Source: Bradyrhizobium sp. Arg816
Lineage (GTDB): Bacteria > Pseudomonadota > Alphaproteobacteria > Rhizobiales > Xanthobacteraceae
Direction of reading: 5' to 3'
Assembly (NCBI RefSeq): GCF_029989365.1
Contig: NZ_JAPRAQ010000005.1
Span: forward strand, 1-64,000
Length of the DNA stretch: 64,000 bases
Shown piece after piece: positions 42,802 through 51,107 of the stretch; position 1 is the first letter of the stretch; every line of letters starts with the position of its first letter. The notes below the pieces were generated by a model. The model did no database searches. It was not told where the DNA came from and was given only the letters and a program-made list of their open reading frames with translations. Made by a program: the position numbers and the translations under genes.

Positions 42802-44148
42802 ATGTTGCGACCTGTCATTGGAATTGCCGTGATGGCGCTTGCCTGCGTGCTGGCGGGCACGGCGCTGGGCAAGGGCGGGCACGGTGGCGGCCATGGTGGT
42901 GGGCACGGAGGCGGTCATGGCGGCGGGCATGGCGGTGGCCATCACGGCGGCGGTCATCATGGTGGTGGTCATCATGGAGGCGGCCATTTTGGTGGTCATG
43001 GCTTCGGACACGCGCATGGCGGCGGACATCATGGCGGGCCCCGCTTCGCAACTGGCGCGCGACATCGTGGCCCGAACTTCGGCCAGATCCGCAATGCGGC
43101 CGTCCGTCCTGCGAATTTTCGCAACGCCCTCAACGCGCATTCCAGCGCCTTCCGCAACGGCCGTCTGATCAGCAATCCGGCCGCACGAGCTCAGATCGCG
43201 GCGGCGGCCGCACTGGCCGGCTGGCACGGCGCCAGCAGCGGGTGGTGGCAACATGCGGGCGGTGGTTATGGCTGGGTCGGACCGCTGTTCTGGCCGTTCG
43301 CCTACAACGATCTCTACGACTACACGATCTGGGGCGACGGTCTCGGCTTCTGGGGCTACGGCTATCCGGACATCTATGCCGGCATCTTCGGACCCTACGG
43401 CTACGATGGACTTTCCGCCTATCTGCCGCAGCGGCCGCTGGGACGGCGCCAGGCGCGCGGTGTTGCGCTGGATCAGCTTTGCGGCAGCGACCGCCGCGAG
43501 ATCGCCGGTCTGCCGATCGACCAGATCGCCGCCGCGGTGCAGCCGAGCGAGGCGCAAGGCGCAAGCCTCGACGAACTCGGCAACGCCTCGATCCAGGCGT
43601 CCGAGATGATCCGCGCGTCCTGCCCGTCGCAGGTCGCGGCGACAGCGCCAGGTCGGCTGACGGCGATGCAGCAGCGCATCGAGGCGATGGAGAAAGCCGT
43701 CGATCTCGTTCAGCCCGCCCTCGATCGATTCTACGGCTCGCTCACCGACGAGCAGAAGGCGCGCTTCAATGCGCTGGCCGAGGATCAGCGTCGTGCGACA
43801 GCTTCCACCAACACCGGGGGATCGCTGGTCCAGAATTGCGCGACGCCTGCTGCGCTCGACTGGCCAAGCGCCGATATCGAGGCGAGGCTTCATCCCAACG
43901 ACACCCAGCGCGCTGCGCTGCAGGTGCTCCAGGATACCAGCGCCAAGGTCAGCGCATCGCTCAAGGCGGCCTGCCAGCCCAGCGACGTGATGACGCCGCC
44001 GGCGCGAATGGCGGCGGTTCGCAAGCGGCTCGACACGATGCTCGACGGCGTCAAGTCGGTTCGCGCGGCGCTGGAGGATTTCTACGCCACACTGAATGAC
44101 GAGCAGAAGGCGCAGTTCGAGGCCATCGGACCACGTCGGACGTCCTGA
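42802..44148 (+). CDS. Secreted His/Gly-rich protein with two LTxxQ-type modules
   Basis: The 448-residue protein has a signal peptide (GIAVMALACVLAGTALG). Then comes a block of about 60 residues made of GGHGGGHGGGHH-like repeats, fit to bind Ni, Cu or Zn. A Trp/Tyr/Gly-rich stretch follows (about 145-205: GWWQHAGGGYGWVGPLFW, GYPDIYAGIFGPYGYDG). Two helical Spy/CpxP-like modules finish the protein, each with an LTxxQ signature: SLTDEQKARFNALAED and TLNDEQKAQFEAIG, and a paired Cys (ASCPSQ, NCATPA, ACQPSD). Such proteins act as periplasmic chaperones or metal sensors. This duplicated form with a His-rich head is unusual. Confidence 0.85.
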   Translation: MLRPVIGIAVMALACVLAGTALGKGGHGGGHGGGHGGGHGGGHGGGHHGGGHHGGGHHGGGHFGGHGFGHAHGGGHHGGPRFATGARHRGPNFGQIRNAAVRPANFRNALNAHSSAFRNGRLISNPAARAQIAAAAALAGWHGASSGWWQHAGGGYGWVGPLFWPFAYNDLYDYTIWGDGLGFWGYGYPDIYAGIFGPYGYDGLSAYLPQRPLGRRQARGVALDQLCGSDRREIAGLPIDQIAAAVQPSEAQGASLDELGNASIQASEMIRASCPSQVAATAPGRLTAMQQRIEAMEKAVDLVQPALDRFYGSLTDEQKARFNALAEDQRRATASTNTGGSLVQNCATPAALDWPSADIEARLHPNDTQRAALQVLQDTSAKVSASLKAACQPSDVMTPPARMAAVRKRLDTMLDGVKSVRAALEDFYATLNDEQKAQFEAIGPRRTS

Positions 44149-44259
44149 CTGCAGATCGATAATGCGTGGCGGAAAAATCGCCTCGCCGATCCCGATCGGC
44201 CTCTCTATGCTGGGCGGGGCGGGAGCGCGGAAATACTGGAAGACCATTGTGGCGGGGCG

Positions 44260-44622
44260 ATGAAGTGGTTCGCGAAGCAGAAGCCGATGCACATATGGGA
44301 CGAGACGATCGAAGGACCGCTCGGCGACATCGAGGCCGCCGAGCGCATCCGCGCGATCTGTGACGCCGCAGCCGCGAGCGCGACCGGTTCGGCGCGCAAC
44401 GACAAGCGCGAAGCTGAGCGCTATGAACGCGCGGCCAAGGTCGCCATGGAAATCGCGATGAAGATCTCGGATGGATTGATGCGCGACGCCGCCGTCCAGC
44501 GCATCGTCGATCTCTGCATGAAGGCGAACGACCTCAAGACCGCGCAGATCCTGTTTCGCGCGATCCATGCCAGCTGGATCCGCGAGGCCGTGCAGCATGA
44601 TCACCCCATCCTGGCGCAGTGA
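44260..44622 (+). CDS. Conserved-looking hypothetical protein, 120 residues
   Basis: The product starts MKWFAKQKPMHIWDET and is mainly helical: LGDIEAAERIRAICDAAAAS, KREAERYERAAKVAMEIAMKI, MRDAAVQRIVDLCMKANDLK, AQILFRAIHASWIREAV. No signal peptide or metal site is seen. The helical repeat could be a short TPR- or HEAT-like bundle, but this is not secure. It follows the LTxxQ gene by 111 bp and is followed by an intergenic repeat. Confidence 0.6.
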   Translation: MKWFAKQKPMHIWDETIEGPLGDIEAAERIRAICDAAAASATGSARNDKREAERYERAAKVAMEIAMKISDGLMRDAAVQRIVDLCMKANDLKTAQILFRAIHASWIREAVQHDHPILAQ

Positions 44623-44652
44623 GGGCGGCTCTCGTTATCCTCGTTGCACCCA

Positions 44653-44764
44653 GACCCTCATGGTGAGGAGCGCGTCTTCGCGCGTCTCGAACCATGAAGG
44701 CCCGGATCTCGCCCGTGGCCATCCTTCGAGACGCCCGCTTTTCGCGGGCTCCTCAGGATGAGGA
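44653..44764. repeat. CCTCATGGTGAGGAGCG-type intergenic repeat
   Basis: The block runs from GACCCTCATGGTGAGGAGCG to CTCCTCAGGATGAGG. Inner complementary parts include GGCCCGGATC with GCCCGTGGCC and GACGCCCGC with GCGGGC. It lies between the convergent stops at 44622 and 44783. Elements beginning this way are common between genes of Bradyrhizobium and relatives (recalled, not searched). Confidence 0.7.
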
Positions 44765-44782
44765 TCGAGGGCGTAAGCAGGA

Positions 44783-46450
44783 TTATTTCGCCAGCTTGCG
44801 CACGGCCTCGTCGACGCTGTGGAAGACGTGGTCGCGGGGCAGGGCGTCGAACAGTCTGAAACGTTCGAACGCGTTCTGCGCGCGCACCGATTCCAGCCGC
44901 GCCAGCGCGACGGTGACGCCCTGTTCGCTGCACGCCTTGAAGACGTCGAGCAGGATCTGCGCGGCGGTGAAGTCGATCTCGACCATGCCGCTCGCCTCCA
45001 GCACCAGCAATTGCGGTGTCGACGTGCCGAGCACTTTGGCCACATCGCTGCGAAAACCCGGCGCGTTGAGGAAGGACAGCGGCGCCTGGAGCCCGATCAC
45101 GGCGACGCCGGCGACGTGCTCGCCGGTGATGTGCGGATGTGCCGGCCACCAGATTGTGGTGCCCGGTACGCGCTCGAACTCAACCAGCTTGGCGCGCGTG
45201 GTGCTCCAGATGCCGTGCAGCAGCGACAGCACGATGCCGAGGAAAGCGCCCTGCTCGATCGGCAGCACGATGATCAGCGCGGCAGTGGCGACGATCAGCA
45301 GGAACTCGCTGAACGATTGCCGGTAGATCATGGCGATCTGCTTCACCCGGATGATCCGCAGCGCCACGAACAGCAGGATGCCGCCGAGCGCGGCGTCCGG
45401 AACGTGCTGCAGCAGCCCCGTGCCGAACGCGAGCAGCGCCAGCACGATTGCCCCGGCCGCGAGGCCCGCGAGCTGCGATTGTCCGCCGGTCTCGGCAACG
45501 ATCCCGGTTCGCGGCGGGCTGGCATTGACTGGAAACGCGCCGAACAGGCCGGACAGCACGCTGCCGGCGCCCGCGCCGAGGAAATCGCGATCGACGTCGG
45601 CGGGCTTGTCGGGATCGGACGGGAACGACCGCGTCGTCGCGGCGGTCTGCACCATCACGACGACGGTGATGACGAAGGCGAGCGGCACCAGGCGCACCCA
45701 CAGCTCCGGCGCAAGGTCAGGCAAGGTCGGTCGCGGCAGCGCGCCCGGCACAGCGCCGACGACGCTGACGCCCTTGCTTTCGAGGCCGAGCCCGATCACG
45801 GCCAATGTAGCGGCCACGAGCCCGATCAGCGCACCCGGAATTTTCGGGCTGATCCTCTCGGCGATGAAGACCACGGCGAGCACACCGAGCCCGATGCAGA
45901 GCGTGAAGGGGTTGGTGCGGCCGAGTTCGGTCGCGAGCACGCCGATGCGGTCGAGTGTCGGCCCGCTTGGTGACTGGAGCCCGAGCACGCCCGGCAGTTG
46001 CGAGACGATGATGTGGACGGAGATGCCGGCGAGGAAGCCGACCGTCACCGGCACCGACAACAGATTGGCGATGCCGCCGAGGCGGAAGGCGCCGCCGGCC
46101 AGCATCATCGCGCCGACCATCAGCGCCAGTGCGATTGCCAACCCCTGATACTCTGGCGAGCCGGTGGCCGCGAGCGCGGCAAGTCCGCCGGCGAAGATCG
46201 GCGTGATCGTGGAATCCGCGCCGCAGGACAGGAAGCGGTTGCCGCCGAGCAGCGCGAAACCGAGCGAGCCCGCCATGAACGCGAAGAAGCCGATCTGCGG
46301 CGCAAAACCGCCGAGCCGTGCCGTCGCCATCTGCTCGGGGATCGCAATCGCCGCCAGCGTCAGGCCCGCCATGAGGTCGCCGGGCAGGGAATAGGACGCG
46401 AGTGACCGGAACAGCGGCCATGAGTTCTTGGTGGACGCGTCGTGCGGCAT
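44783..46450 (-). CDS. SulP family anion transporter with STAS domain
   Basis: The 555-residue inner-membrane protein has a SulP transmembrane core: YSLPGDLMAGLTLAAIAIPEQMATARLGG near residue 18 and FLSCGADSTITPIFAGG. It has about 12-14 spans and a C-terminal STAS domain from about 430 (VAGVAVIGLQAPLSFLNAPGF, LLVLEASGMVEIDFTAAQIL). SulP proteins carry sulphate, bicarbonate, molybdate or dicarboxylates; the substrate cannot be told here. No carbonic anhydrase adjoins it. The start is ATG 46448-46450. It lies downstream of the caspase-like gene on the same strand, with 211 bp and an inverted repeat between, so it is probably a separate transcript. Confidence 0.93.
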   Translation of the reverse strand: MPHDASTKNSWPLFRSLASYSLPGDLMAGLTLAAIAIPEQMATARLGGFAPQIGFFAFMAGSLGFALLGGNRFLSCGADSTITPIFAGGLAALAATGSPEYQGLAIALALMVGAMMLAGGAFRLGGIANLLSVPVTVGFLAGISVHIIVSQLPGVLGLQSPSGPTLDRIGVLATELGRTNPFTLCIGLGVLAVVFIAERISPKIPGALIGLVAATLAVIGLGLESKGVSVVGAVPGALPRPTLPDLAPELWVRLVPLAFVITVVVMVQTAATTRSFPSDPDKPADVDRDFLGAGAGSVLSGLFGAFPVNASPPRTGIVAETGGQSQLAGLAAGAIVLALLAFGTGLLQHVPDAALGGILLFVALRIIRVKQIAMIYRQSFSEFLLIVATAALIIVLPIEQGAFLGIVLSLLHGIWSTTRAKLVEFERVPGTTIWWPAHPHITGEHVAGVAVIGLQAPLSFLNAPGFRSDVAKVLGTSTPQLLVLEASGMVEIDFTAAQILLDVFKACSEQGVTVALARLESVRAQNAFERFRLFDALPRDHVFHSVDEAVRKLAK

Positions 46451-46539
46451 CGATGTGGAATCCCCGGAAAGGCTGGCGGCGATCAGACTACAGCATTTTC
46501 GGGAAGGGGGCAGAGTCGTTGATGGTCAGCCTCTCCGTC

Positions 46540-46624
46540 GTCATTGCGAGCGAAGCGAAGCAATCCAGAATCCCACCACGGAGGGAGTCTGGATTGCTTC
46601 GTCGCAAGGGCTCCTCGCAATGAC
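46540..46624. repeat. GTCATTGCGAGCGAAGCG inverted repeat
   Basis: The left arm GTCATTGCGAGCGAAGCGAA (46540-) continues to CAATCCAGA; the right arm TCTGGATTGCTTCG leads to CTCGCAATGAC (ending 46624). It is a palindromic repeat type shared by Bradyrhizobium and Rhodopseudomonas (recalled). It lies between the caspase-like gene and the SulP gene. Confidence 0.85.
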
Positions 46625-46661
46625 GGAGGGCACATTTGTCCTCCGCATTGCGCGAGCAGTC

Positions 46662-48143
46662 TCAGTACCTGCCGCGGTTGTAGTCGCCGCGTCCGTAGCC
46701 GCCTCCGCCACGACCGCCCATGCCCATGCCGAGACCAATCCCGACACCAATTCCGACGCCCACGGCTTCAGGTGGCGGGCCTGGGGGCGGCGCGCGCTCG
46801 TAGACCACTTCGTCGGGCGGCGGCCGGCGCGGCTTTGGCGGCGTCTCGACCACCTTTCGCTTCGGCGGGGTGTCGTCGACGCGTTTCTTGATGACCGGCG
46901 CCACCGCCGGATTGACCGGCGTTGCCGGCGCCGAGCACGGGCAGGTCGGGGCCATTGCGACCGCGACCGGAGCAGGGGCCGCTGCGGCCGCGACGGGCAA
47001 GGCATAGTTGCGGTTCTGCACGCGAAGCAGCAGCCGGCGCGCAGTTGCGGCGAGGTCGCTGTTGTCCCAATTCGCCAGATAAGCCTCGAACGAAGCGCGG
47101 GTGTTGATTGCGGTGGCCCGCTCCCAGGCCAGCATCTGACGCCGGCGCTCCAGGATCGTGCGCAGACGCGGCGTGTAGGAGGCCTGTGCGTAGAGCTCGA
47201 TATAGGCCTGATACGCCTCGACGGTGTCGTCGGCGATCACCAGCTCATAGGCAGCCTTCGGCTCCTTGCCCTGCAAATCCTTGCGCCAGTCCGCGACGCT
47301 GCGCGTGCCGCTGGCGAGTGCCATGGCGGATGCGCCCGGGAGAGCAGGCTGTCCGCCGCTGCTCTCGCCGCCGAAGAACTTGAAGTCGGTCGTCAGCGAC
47401 GAGCTTTCCCACGGGATCTGCCGCCCGTCGGTCGATTGCGCCACGGCGATGCGGATGCGCTTGAACACTTCCTCGATCGGCAGGTTCGGCTGCTTGGCGA
47501 CGGTCAGCGCGGCCGTGGTGTAGGGGCTGTCGATGCCGGAGCCGTCCTCGGCTTCGGCGCCGGGCGAGGTCGAGTAGGAGATGAAGGAGCCGGGCGCGCC
47601 GGCCTTGGTGTCGACGATTGCAAGCCCGTGGCCGGCGCCGCTGAGCGCCGGGAACGGATTGTTGCGGCAGGCGTCGAGCATGAAGATGCGTGCGCGCGTC
47701 GGCAGCGCACCGAGCGTGTTGAGCAGATCGTTCAGCCGCACGCCCTGGAGCGGAATGTCGGCCTCGCGCTTGGGATCGAGATCGACCGGCACCAGATAGT
47801 TCTCGCCGTCGATCTGGAGGCCGTGGCCGGCATAGAACACCAGAGCGACGGTGTCGGCGCCGCTGGCGCTGACCTTGCCGGCGAAATCGGAGATCGCAGC
47901 GCGCATCTCGTTCTGCGCCAAATTGGCCGCCGTGGTGACGGTGAAGCCGGCATTGCCGAGCAGCTCCGTCATGCCCCTGGCGTCGTTGGCGGCGTTGGGC
48001 AGCTCCGGCACGGTGCGATAGGCGGATTGACCGATCACGAGTGCGAGCCGCGCCTCGGCGTCGGCGTCGGTCGGCGTCATCAATTGCGCGAGCGCGACGA
48101 GGCTGGATGCAAGAAACAAATTGCGAAGGACTGGACGGCGCAT
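46662..48143 (-). CDS. Secreted caspase-like (metacaspase-type, C14) protein
   Basis: The 493-residue protein has a signal peptide (NLFLASSLVALAQLMTPTDADA). A caspase-like p20 domain carries the dyad: His in VALVFYAGHGLQIDGENYLV and Cys in IFMLDACRNNPFPALSG. A helical middle part (about 260-360) has repeats like SYTPRLRTILERRRQMLAWE. The C-terminal third is Pro/Ala/Arg-rich, then a Gly-rich end (VGIGVGIGLGMGMGGRGGGG). Export to the periplasm is typical for rhizobial metacaspase-like proteins. The substrate and role are unknown; Arg/Lys specificity would be expected from the family. The ATG is at 48141-48143. Confidence 0.88.
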   Translation of the reverse strand: MRRPVLRNLFLASSLVALAQLMTPTDADAEARLALVIGQSAYRTVPELPNAANDARGMTELLGNAGFTVTTAANLAQNEMRAAISDFAGKVSASGADTVALVFYAGHGLQIDGENYLVPVDLDPKREADIPLQGVRLNDLLNTLGALPTRARIFMLDACRNNPFPALSGAGHGLAIVDTKAGAPGSFISYSTSPGAEAEDGSGIDSPYTTAALTVAKQPNLPIEEVFKRIRIAVAQSTDGRQIPWESSSLTTDFKFFGGESSGGQPALPGASAMALASGTRSVADWRKDLQGKEPKAAYELVIADDTVEAYQAYIELYAQASYTPRLRTILERRRQMLAWERATAINTRASFEAYLANWDNSDLAATARRLLLRVQNRNYALPVAAAAAPAPVAVAMAPTCPCSAPATPVNPAVAPVIKKRVDDTPPKRKVVETPPKPRRPPPDEVVYERAPPPGPPPEAVGVGIGVGIGLGMGMGGRGGGGYGRGDYNRGRY

Positions 48144-48272
48144 GGTGTCACCTCCATCGGCAATGCGCACGATGATGTCACCTTTCTAGGTCGCCGCCAC
48201 GCGTCTGTCTGTGCGCTGGCTCACGCAGCGGTGCGACAAAATCGGGCAGGAGTCTGCCGGGCTAGCGCGCGG

Positions 48273-49193
48273 TCAGAACAGTTCGCGGTCCCAGGGCGGG
48301 TCCGGCGCGAAGCGCGCGGCAAGAAAATCGATGAAGGCGCGCACCTTGGCCGGCGGCCGGCGGTCGGGCAGATAGACCGCGTGCACCGCCGAGGTCTGGA
48401 TCTCCGGCTGGTCGAGCGGAAGAGCAACGAGCGAGCCGGCTCGCAAATCGTCGGCGATGATGAAGGTGGGCTGCCGCGACAGGCCAAGGCCTGCCAGCGT
48501 CGCCGCGCGCAGTGCATCGCCATTGTTGGCACGCAGGGTGCCACTGACCTGGACGCGAATCTCGCCATCCGCGCCGAACAGCCATTCCGCCGCGCTCGCC
48601 TGCTGCGCAAGCGTGTAACCGAGGCAATTATGAGTAGCGAGGTCGGCAACGCTGCGTGGCGTGCCGTGTTTCGCCAGATAGGACGGCGCGGCGCAGACCA
48701 CGAGGCGGTTCGGCGCGAGCCGCCGCGCCACCATGCTGGATTCGCGCAGCTTGCCGATGCGGATCGCGAGGTCCCAGCCTTCCTCGGCGAGATCGACGAG
48801 GCGGTCGTTGAGGCCGAGTTCGACCGTGACCTCGGGATAGCGTGCGGAGAACTCCGCAATCAGGGGCGCAATCTGCCTGTTGCCGAACACGACGGGCACG
48901 TTGACACGCAGCAGGCCGCGCGGCTCGACGCGTTCGCGCGCCACCGCGGCATCGGCGGCCTCCATGTCGGCGAGGATGCGCTCGGAGGATTCAAGATAGC
49001 TCCGTCCGGCCTCGGTGATGGAGAGCCGCCGCGTGGTCCGGTGAAACAGTTTTGTGCCGAGCCGCGCCTCCAACGACGCAACGTGCTTGGTCACCATGGT
49101 CTGCGACAGGCTCATGGCCCGGGCCGCGCCGGAGAGGCTGCCGGTCGCGGCGACCTTGGCGAAGACCTCAAGGCTGGTCAGGCGGTCGAGCAA
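48273..49193 (-). CDS. LysR family regulator
   Basis: The 306-residue protein has the LysR HTH (LTSLEVFAKVAATGSLSGA, ARAMSLSQTMVTKHVASLEA) and an effector-binding domain with GLLRVNVPVVFGNRQIAPLI. It belongs to the large group (AaeR/DmlR-like) often next to redox or detoxification genes. The start codon appears to be TTG (49191-49193), with GAGTGAG upstream; no in-frame ATG is near. It is divergent from the DoxX gene, 94 bp between starts, and probably controls it. The gap carries three copies of CTATT/AATAG but no clean palindrome. Confidence 0.9.
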   Translation of the reverse strand: MLDRLTSLEVFAKVAATGSLSGAARAMSLSQTMVTKHVASLEARLGTKLFHRTTRRLSITEAGRSYLESSERILADMEAADAAVARERVEPRGLLRVNVPVVFGNRQIAPLIAEFSARYPEVTVELGLNDRLVDLAEEGWDLAIRIGKLRESSMVARRLAPNRLVVCAAPSYLAKHGTPRSVADLATHNCLGYTLAQQASAAEWLFGADGEIRVQVSGTLRANNGDALRAATLAGLGLSRQPTFIIADDLRAGSLVALPLDQPEIQTSAVHAVYLPDRRPPAKVRAFIDFLAARFAPDPPWDRELF

Positions 49194-49287
49194 ACAATCT
49201 CACTCTATTGGTGTGAAGTATATTTCCAGAATAGCGGATTATCATCGGAATGAGAATAGATCAGTTTGCGGCGCAAAGGAGACCGCC

Positions 49288-49731
49288 ATGATCGATTCCC
49301 GTACCGCCCCCTACGCCGCGCTGGTGCTGCGCGTGACCCTGGGCGCGCTCTTTCTGGCCCATGCAGGCCTGAAGCTGTTCGTGTTCACGCCCGCCGGCAC
49401 CGCAAAATTCTTCGGCAGCCTCGGCTTCCCGCCTGAGCTCGCTTATCTCATCATGACGGTTGAGGTGCTGAGCGGCGTCGCGCTGATCCTCGGCGTCTGG
49501 ACCCGCTATGCGGCGCTCGCGGGCATTCCGATCCTGCTCGGCGCGATCTTCACGGTGCACGGCGCTGCCGGTTTCTTCTTCACCAATCCGAAGGGCGGCT
49601 GGGAATACCCCGCGTTCTGGGCGATCGCACTGGCGGCGCAGGCGCTGCTCGGCGACGGCGCCTATGCGCTGCGGCCCTCGCGCGATGTCGAGGCGGCGAG
49701 CGGGCAGTTGAGCGGCGCACATTCGCGCTGA
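49288..49731 (+). CDS. DoxX family membrane protein
   Basis: The 147-residue product has four hydrophobic helices with the DoxX signature: VLRVTLGALFLAHAGLKLFV, FFGSLGFPPELAYLIMTVEV, SGVALILGVWTRYAALAGIP and FFTNPKGGWEYPAFWAIALA. Members are linked to quinone or thiol redox reactions and to oxidative-stress defence. The ATG 49288 has AAAGGAGA seven bases upstream. It is divergent from a LysR gene. A perfect hairpin at 49758 follows the stop. Confidence 0.9.
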   Translation: MIDSRTAPYAALVLRVTLGALFLAHAGLKLFVFTPAGTAKFFGSLGFPPELAYLIMTVEVLSGVALILGVWTRYAALAGIPILLGAIFTVHGAAGFFFTNPKGGWEYPAFWAIALAAQALLGDGAYALRPSRDVEAASGQLSGAHSR

Positions 49732-49757
49732 CATCACGGCATCTGCTTAAATCTGAG

Positions 49758-49783
49758 AGCCGCGGGATCACGATCCCGCGGCT
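49758..49783. terminator. Perfect 12-bp hairpin after DoxX
   Basis: AGCCGCGGGATC and GATCCCGCGGCT are exact complements around two bases, followed by TGTTCTG. The stem is very stable, but the T run is poor. The rest of 49784-50074 shows no supported gene. Confidence 0.55.
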
Positions 49784-50074
49784 TGTTCTGCTTCGCACCG
49801 ATCAATCTGCGTTCGGCATTGATCCATACCTGAATTGGATCGATCCACGCCAATCTTGCATGGCGGGTCTTGTCGCTGCCGCGCGGCATCATCGAAAACA
49901 CCCATAAACACAGGCGTCCCGCTCGGTCTCTGCCGGTGCGCCTGCTGCTTGTGCCGTCGCGGCTCCCCCGGCCGCAACCCTTGCCTGCTCCGTCGCTTTG
50001 GCCATACAGTCCGCGCAACAGGCCGTGGCAGCGATCTCGGCCGTCAACAAGAATATTCGGGGAGAGACCGCGCC

Positions 50075-51106
50075 ATGACCATCGTGCCCGTGAGCCGTCG
50101 CACGTTCATCAAGTCGTCGACGGCGGTCACCGCCGGCCTCGTTCTCTCTCCTGCCATCATCGGTCGCGCCGAAGCGGCGACGCTGAAGCTGAAATGCTCC
50201 TCCTCGCTGCCGAACGATCCGAAATACGCCAATGGCCGCGTCTACTATGACAACCTGGTCAAGAACCTGAAGGGCAACGGGCTCGGCGAGCAGGTCGAGG
50301 TCGCCTTCTTCCCTGACAACCAGCTCGGGCAGGAGATCGACGTCATCAATTCGGTGAAGCTCGGCGTCATCGACCTCATGGTGTCGGGCTCGTCGATCTC
50401 GGCCAACCTGGTGCCGTTGGTCGGCACCTTCGACCTCGGCTTTCTGTTCTCGAGCTTCCCGCAGCAGACCAAGGCGTTCGATTCCGGCGCCGCCAAGCCG
50501 ATCGAGGACGCGCTGCTCAAGGGCGGCAACATCCGCATCATCGCCTGGGCCTATAATTTCGGCTCACGCAGCGTGCTCGCGAAGAAGCCGGTGAAGACGC
50601 CGGAGGATCTCGCCGGCCTCAAGATCAGGACGCTGCCGAATCCGGTGATCACGGAATGCCTGCGCCTGATGGGCGCCGCCGCGACGCCGCTGGCATTTGG
50701 CGAAATCTACACGGCGCTGCAGGCCGGCGTGCTCGATGGGCTGGAGCACGATCCGCCGACGATCCTGGCCAGCAAGTTCTTCGAAACGGCAAAATTCTAT
50801 GCGCTGACGCAGCACAATTTCTCGCCGCTCGCGATCTACTTCAGCGACGTGACCTACAACCGCATGGATCCGAAGCTGCGCGAGGGCTTCCTCGATGCCG
50901 CCAAGAAGGCCGCGGTTGACACCCGCGCCCACGGGCTCGCGGTCGAGAAGGAGGCGCTGACGGCCTTGACGGAGAAGGGCGTGACGGTGGCCGAATGCGA
51001 CCGCGAAGCCTTCAAGAAGCGCGTCGCCCCGCAGCACGAGAACTTCATCAAGGCGCGGCCGGAGTCCAAGGCCGTCATCGACATCATCCGCGCGACGCAA
51101 GCTTGA
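50075..51106 (+). CDS. TRAP transporter solute-binding protein (DctP type), Tat-exported
   Basis: The 343-residue periplasmic protein starts with a twin-arginine signal (SRRTFIKSSTAVTAGLVLSP). The mature part has the DctP fold: LKLKCSSSLPNDPKYANGRV, EVAFFPDNQLGQEIDVINSV, VKTPEDLAGLKIRTLPNPVI with the conserved Arg that binds a carboxylate, and LDGLEHDPPT. Ligands of the family are organic acids. The ATG 50075 follows GGGGAGAG. It is the first gene of a three-gene operon: the permease starts one base after its stop. Confidence 0.95.
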   Translation: MTIVPVSRRTFIKSSTAVTAGLVLSPAIIGRAEAATLKLKCSSSLPNDPKYANGRVYYDNLVKNLKGNGLGEQVEVAFFPDNQLGQEIDVINSVKLGVIDLMVSGSSISANLVPLVGTFDLGFLFSSFPQQTKAFDSGAAKPIEDALLKGGNIRIIAWAYNFGSRSVLAKKPVKTPEDLAGLKIRTLPNPVITECLRLMGAAATPLAFGEIYTALQAGVLDGLEHDPPTILASKFFETAKFYALTQHNFSPLAIYFSDVTYNRMDPKLREGFLDAAKKAAVDTRAHGLAVEKEALTALTEKGVTVAECDREAFKKRVAPQHENFIKARPESKAVIDIIRATQA

Positions 51107-51107
51107 G

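Noticed and set aside
42709..44604. 631-codon minus-strand frame over the LTxxQ gene
   Set aside because: Composition is that of the reverse complement of His/Gly repeats, with no domain; the plus-strand gene has a signal peptide and LTxxQ motifs.
46428..49253. 941-codon plus-strand frame over the caspase-like and LysR genes
   Set aside because: Rich in Arg, Asp and His with no motif; both opposite genes are clear.
49990..50015. Sigma-54 promoter before dctP (TGGC...GC)
   Set aside because: Spacing between the GG and GC elements is 11, not 10, bases.
49734..50018. Small minus-strand frame between DoxX and DctP
   Set aside because: No ribosome site or recognisable domain; its end runs into the DoxX hairpin.
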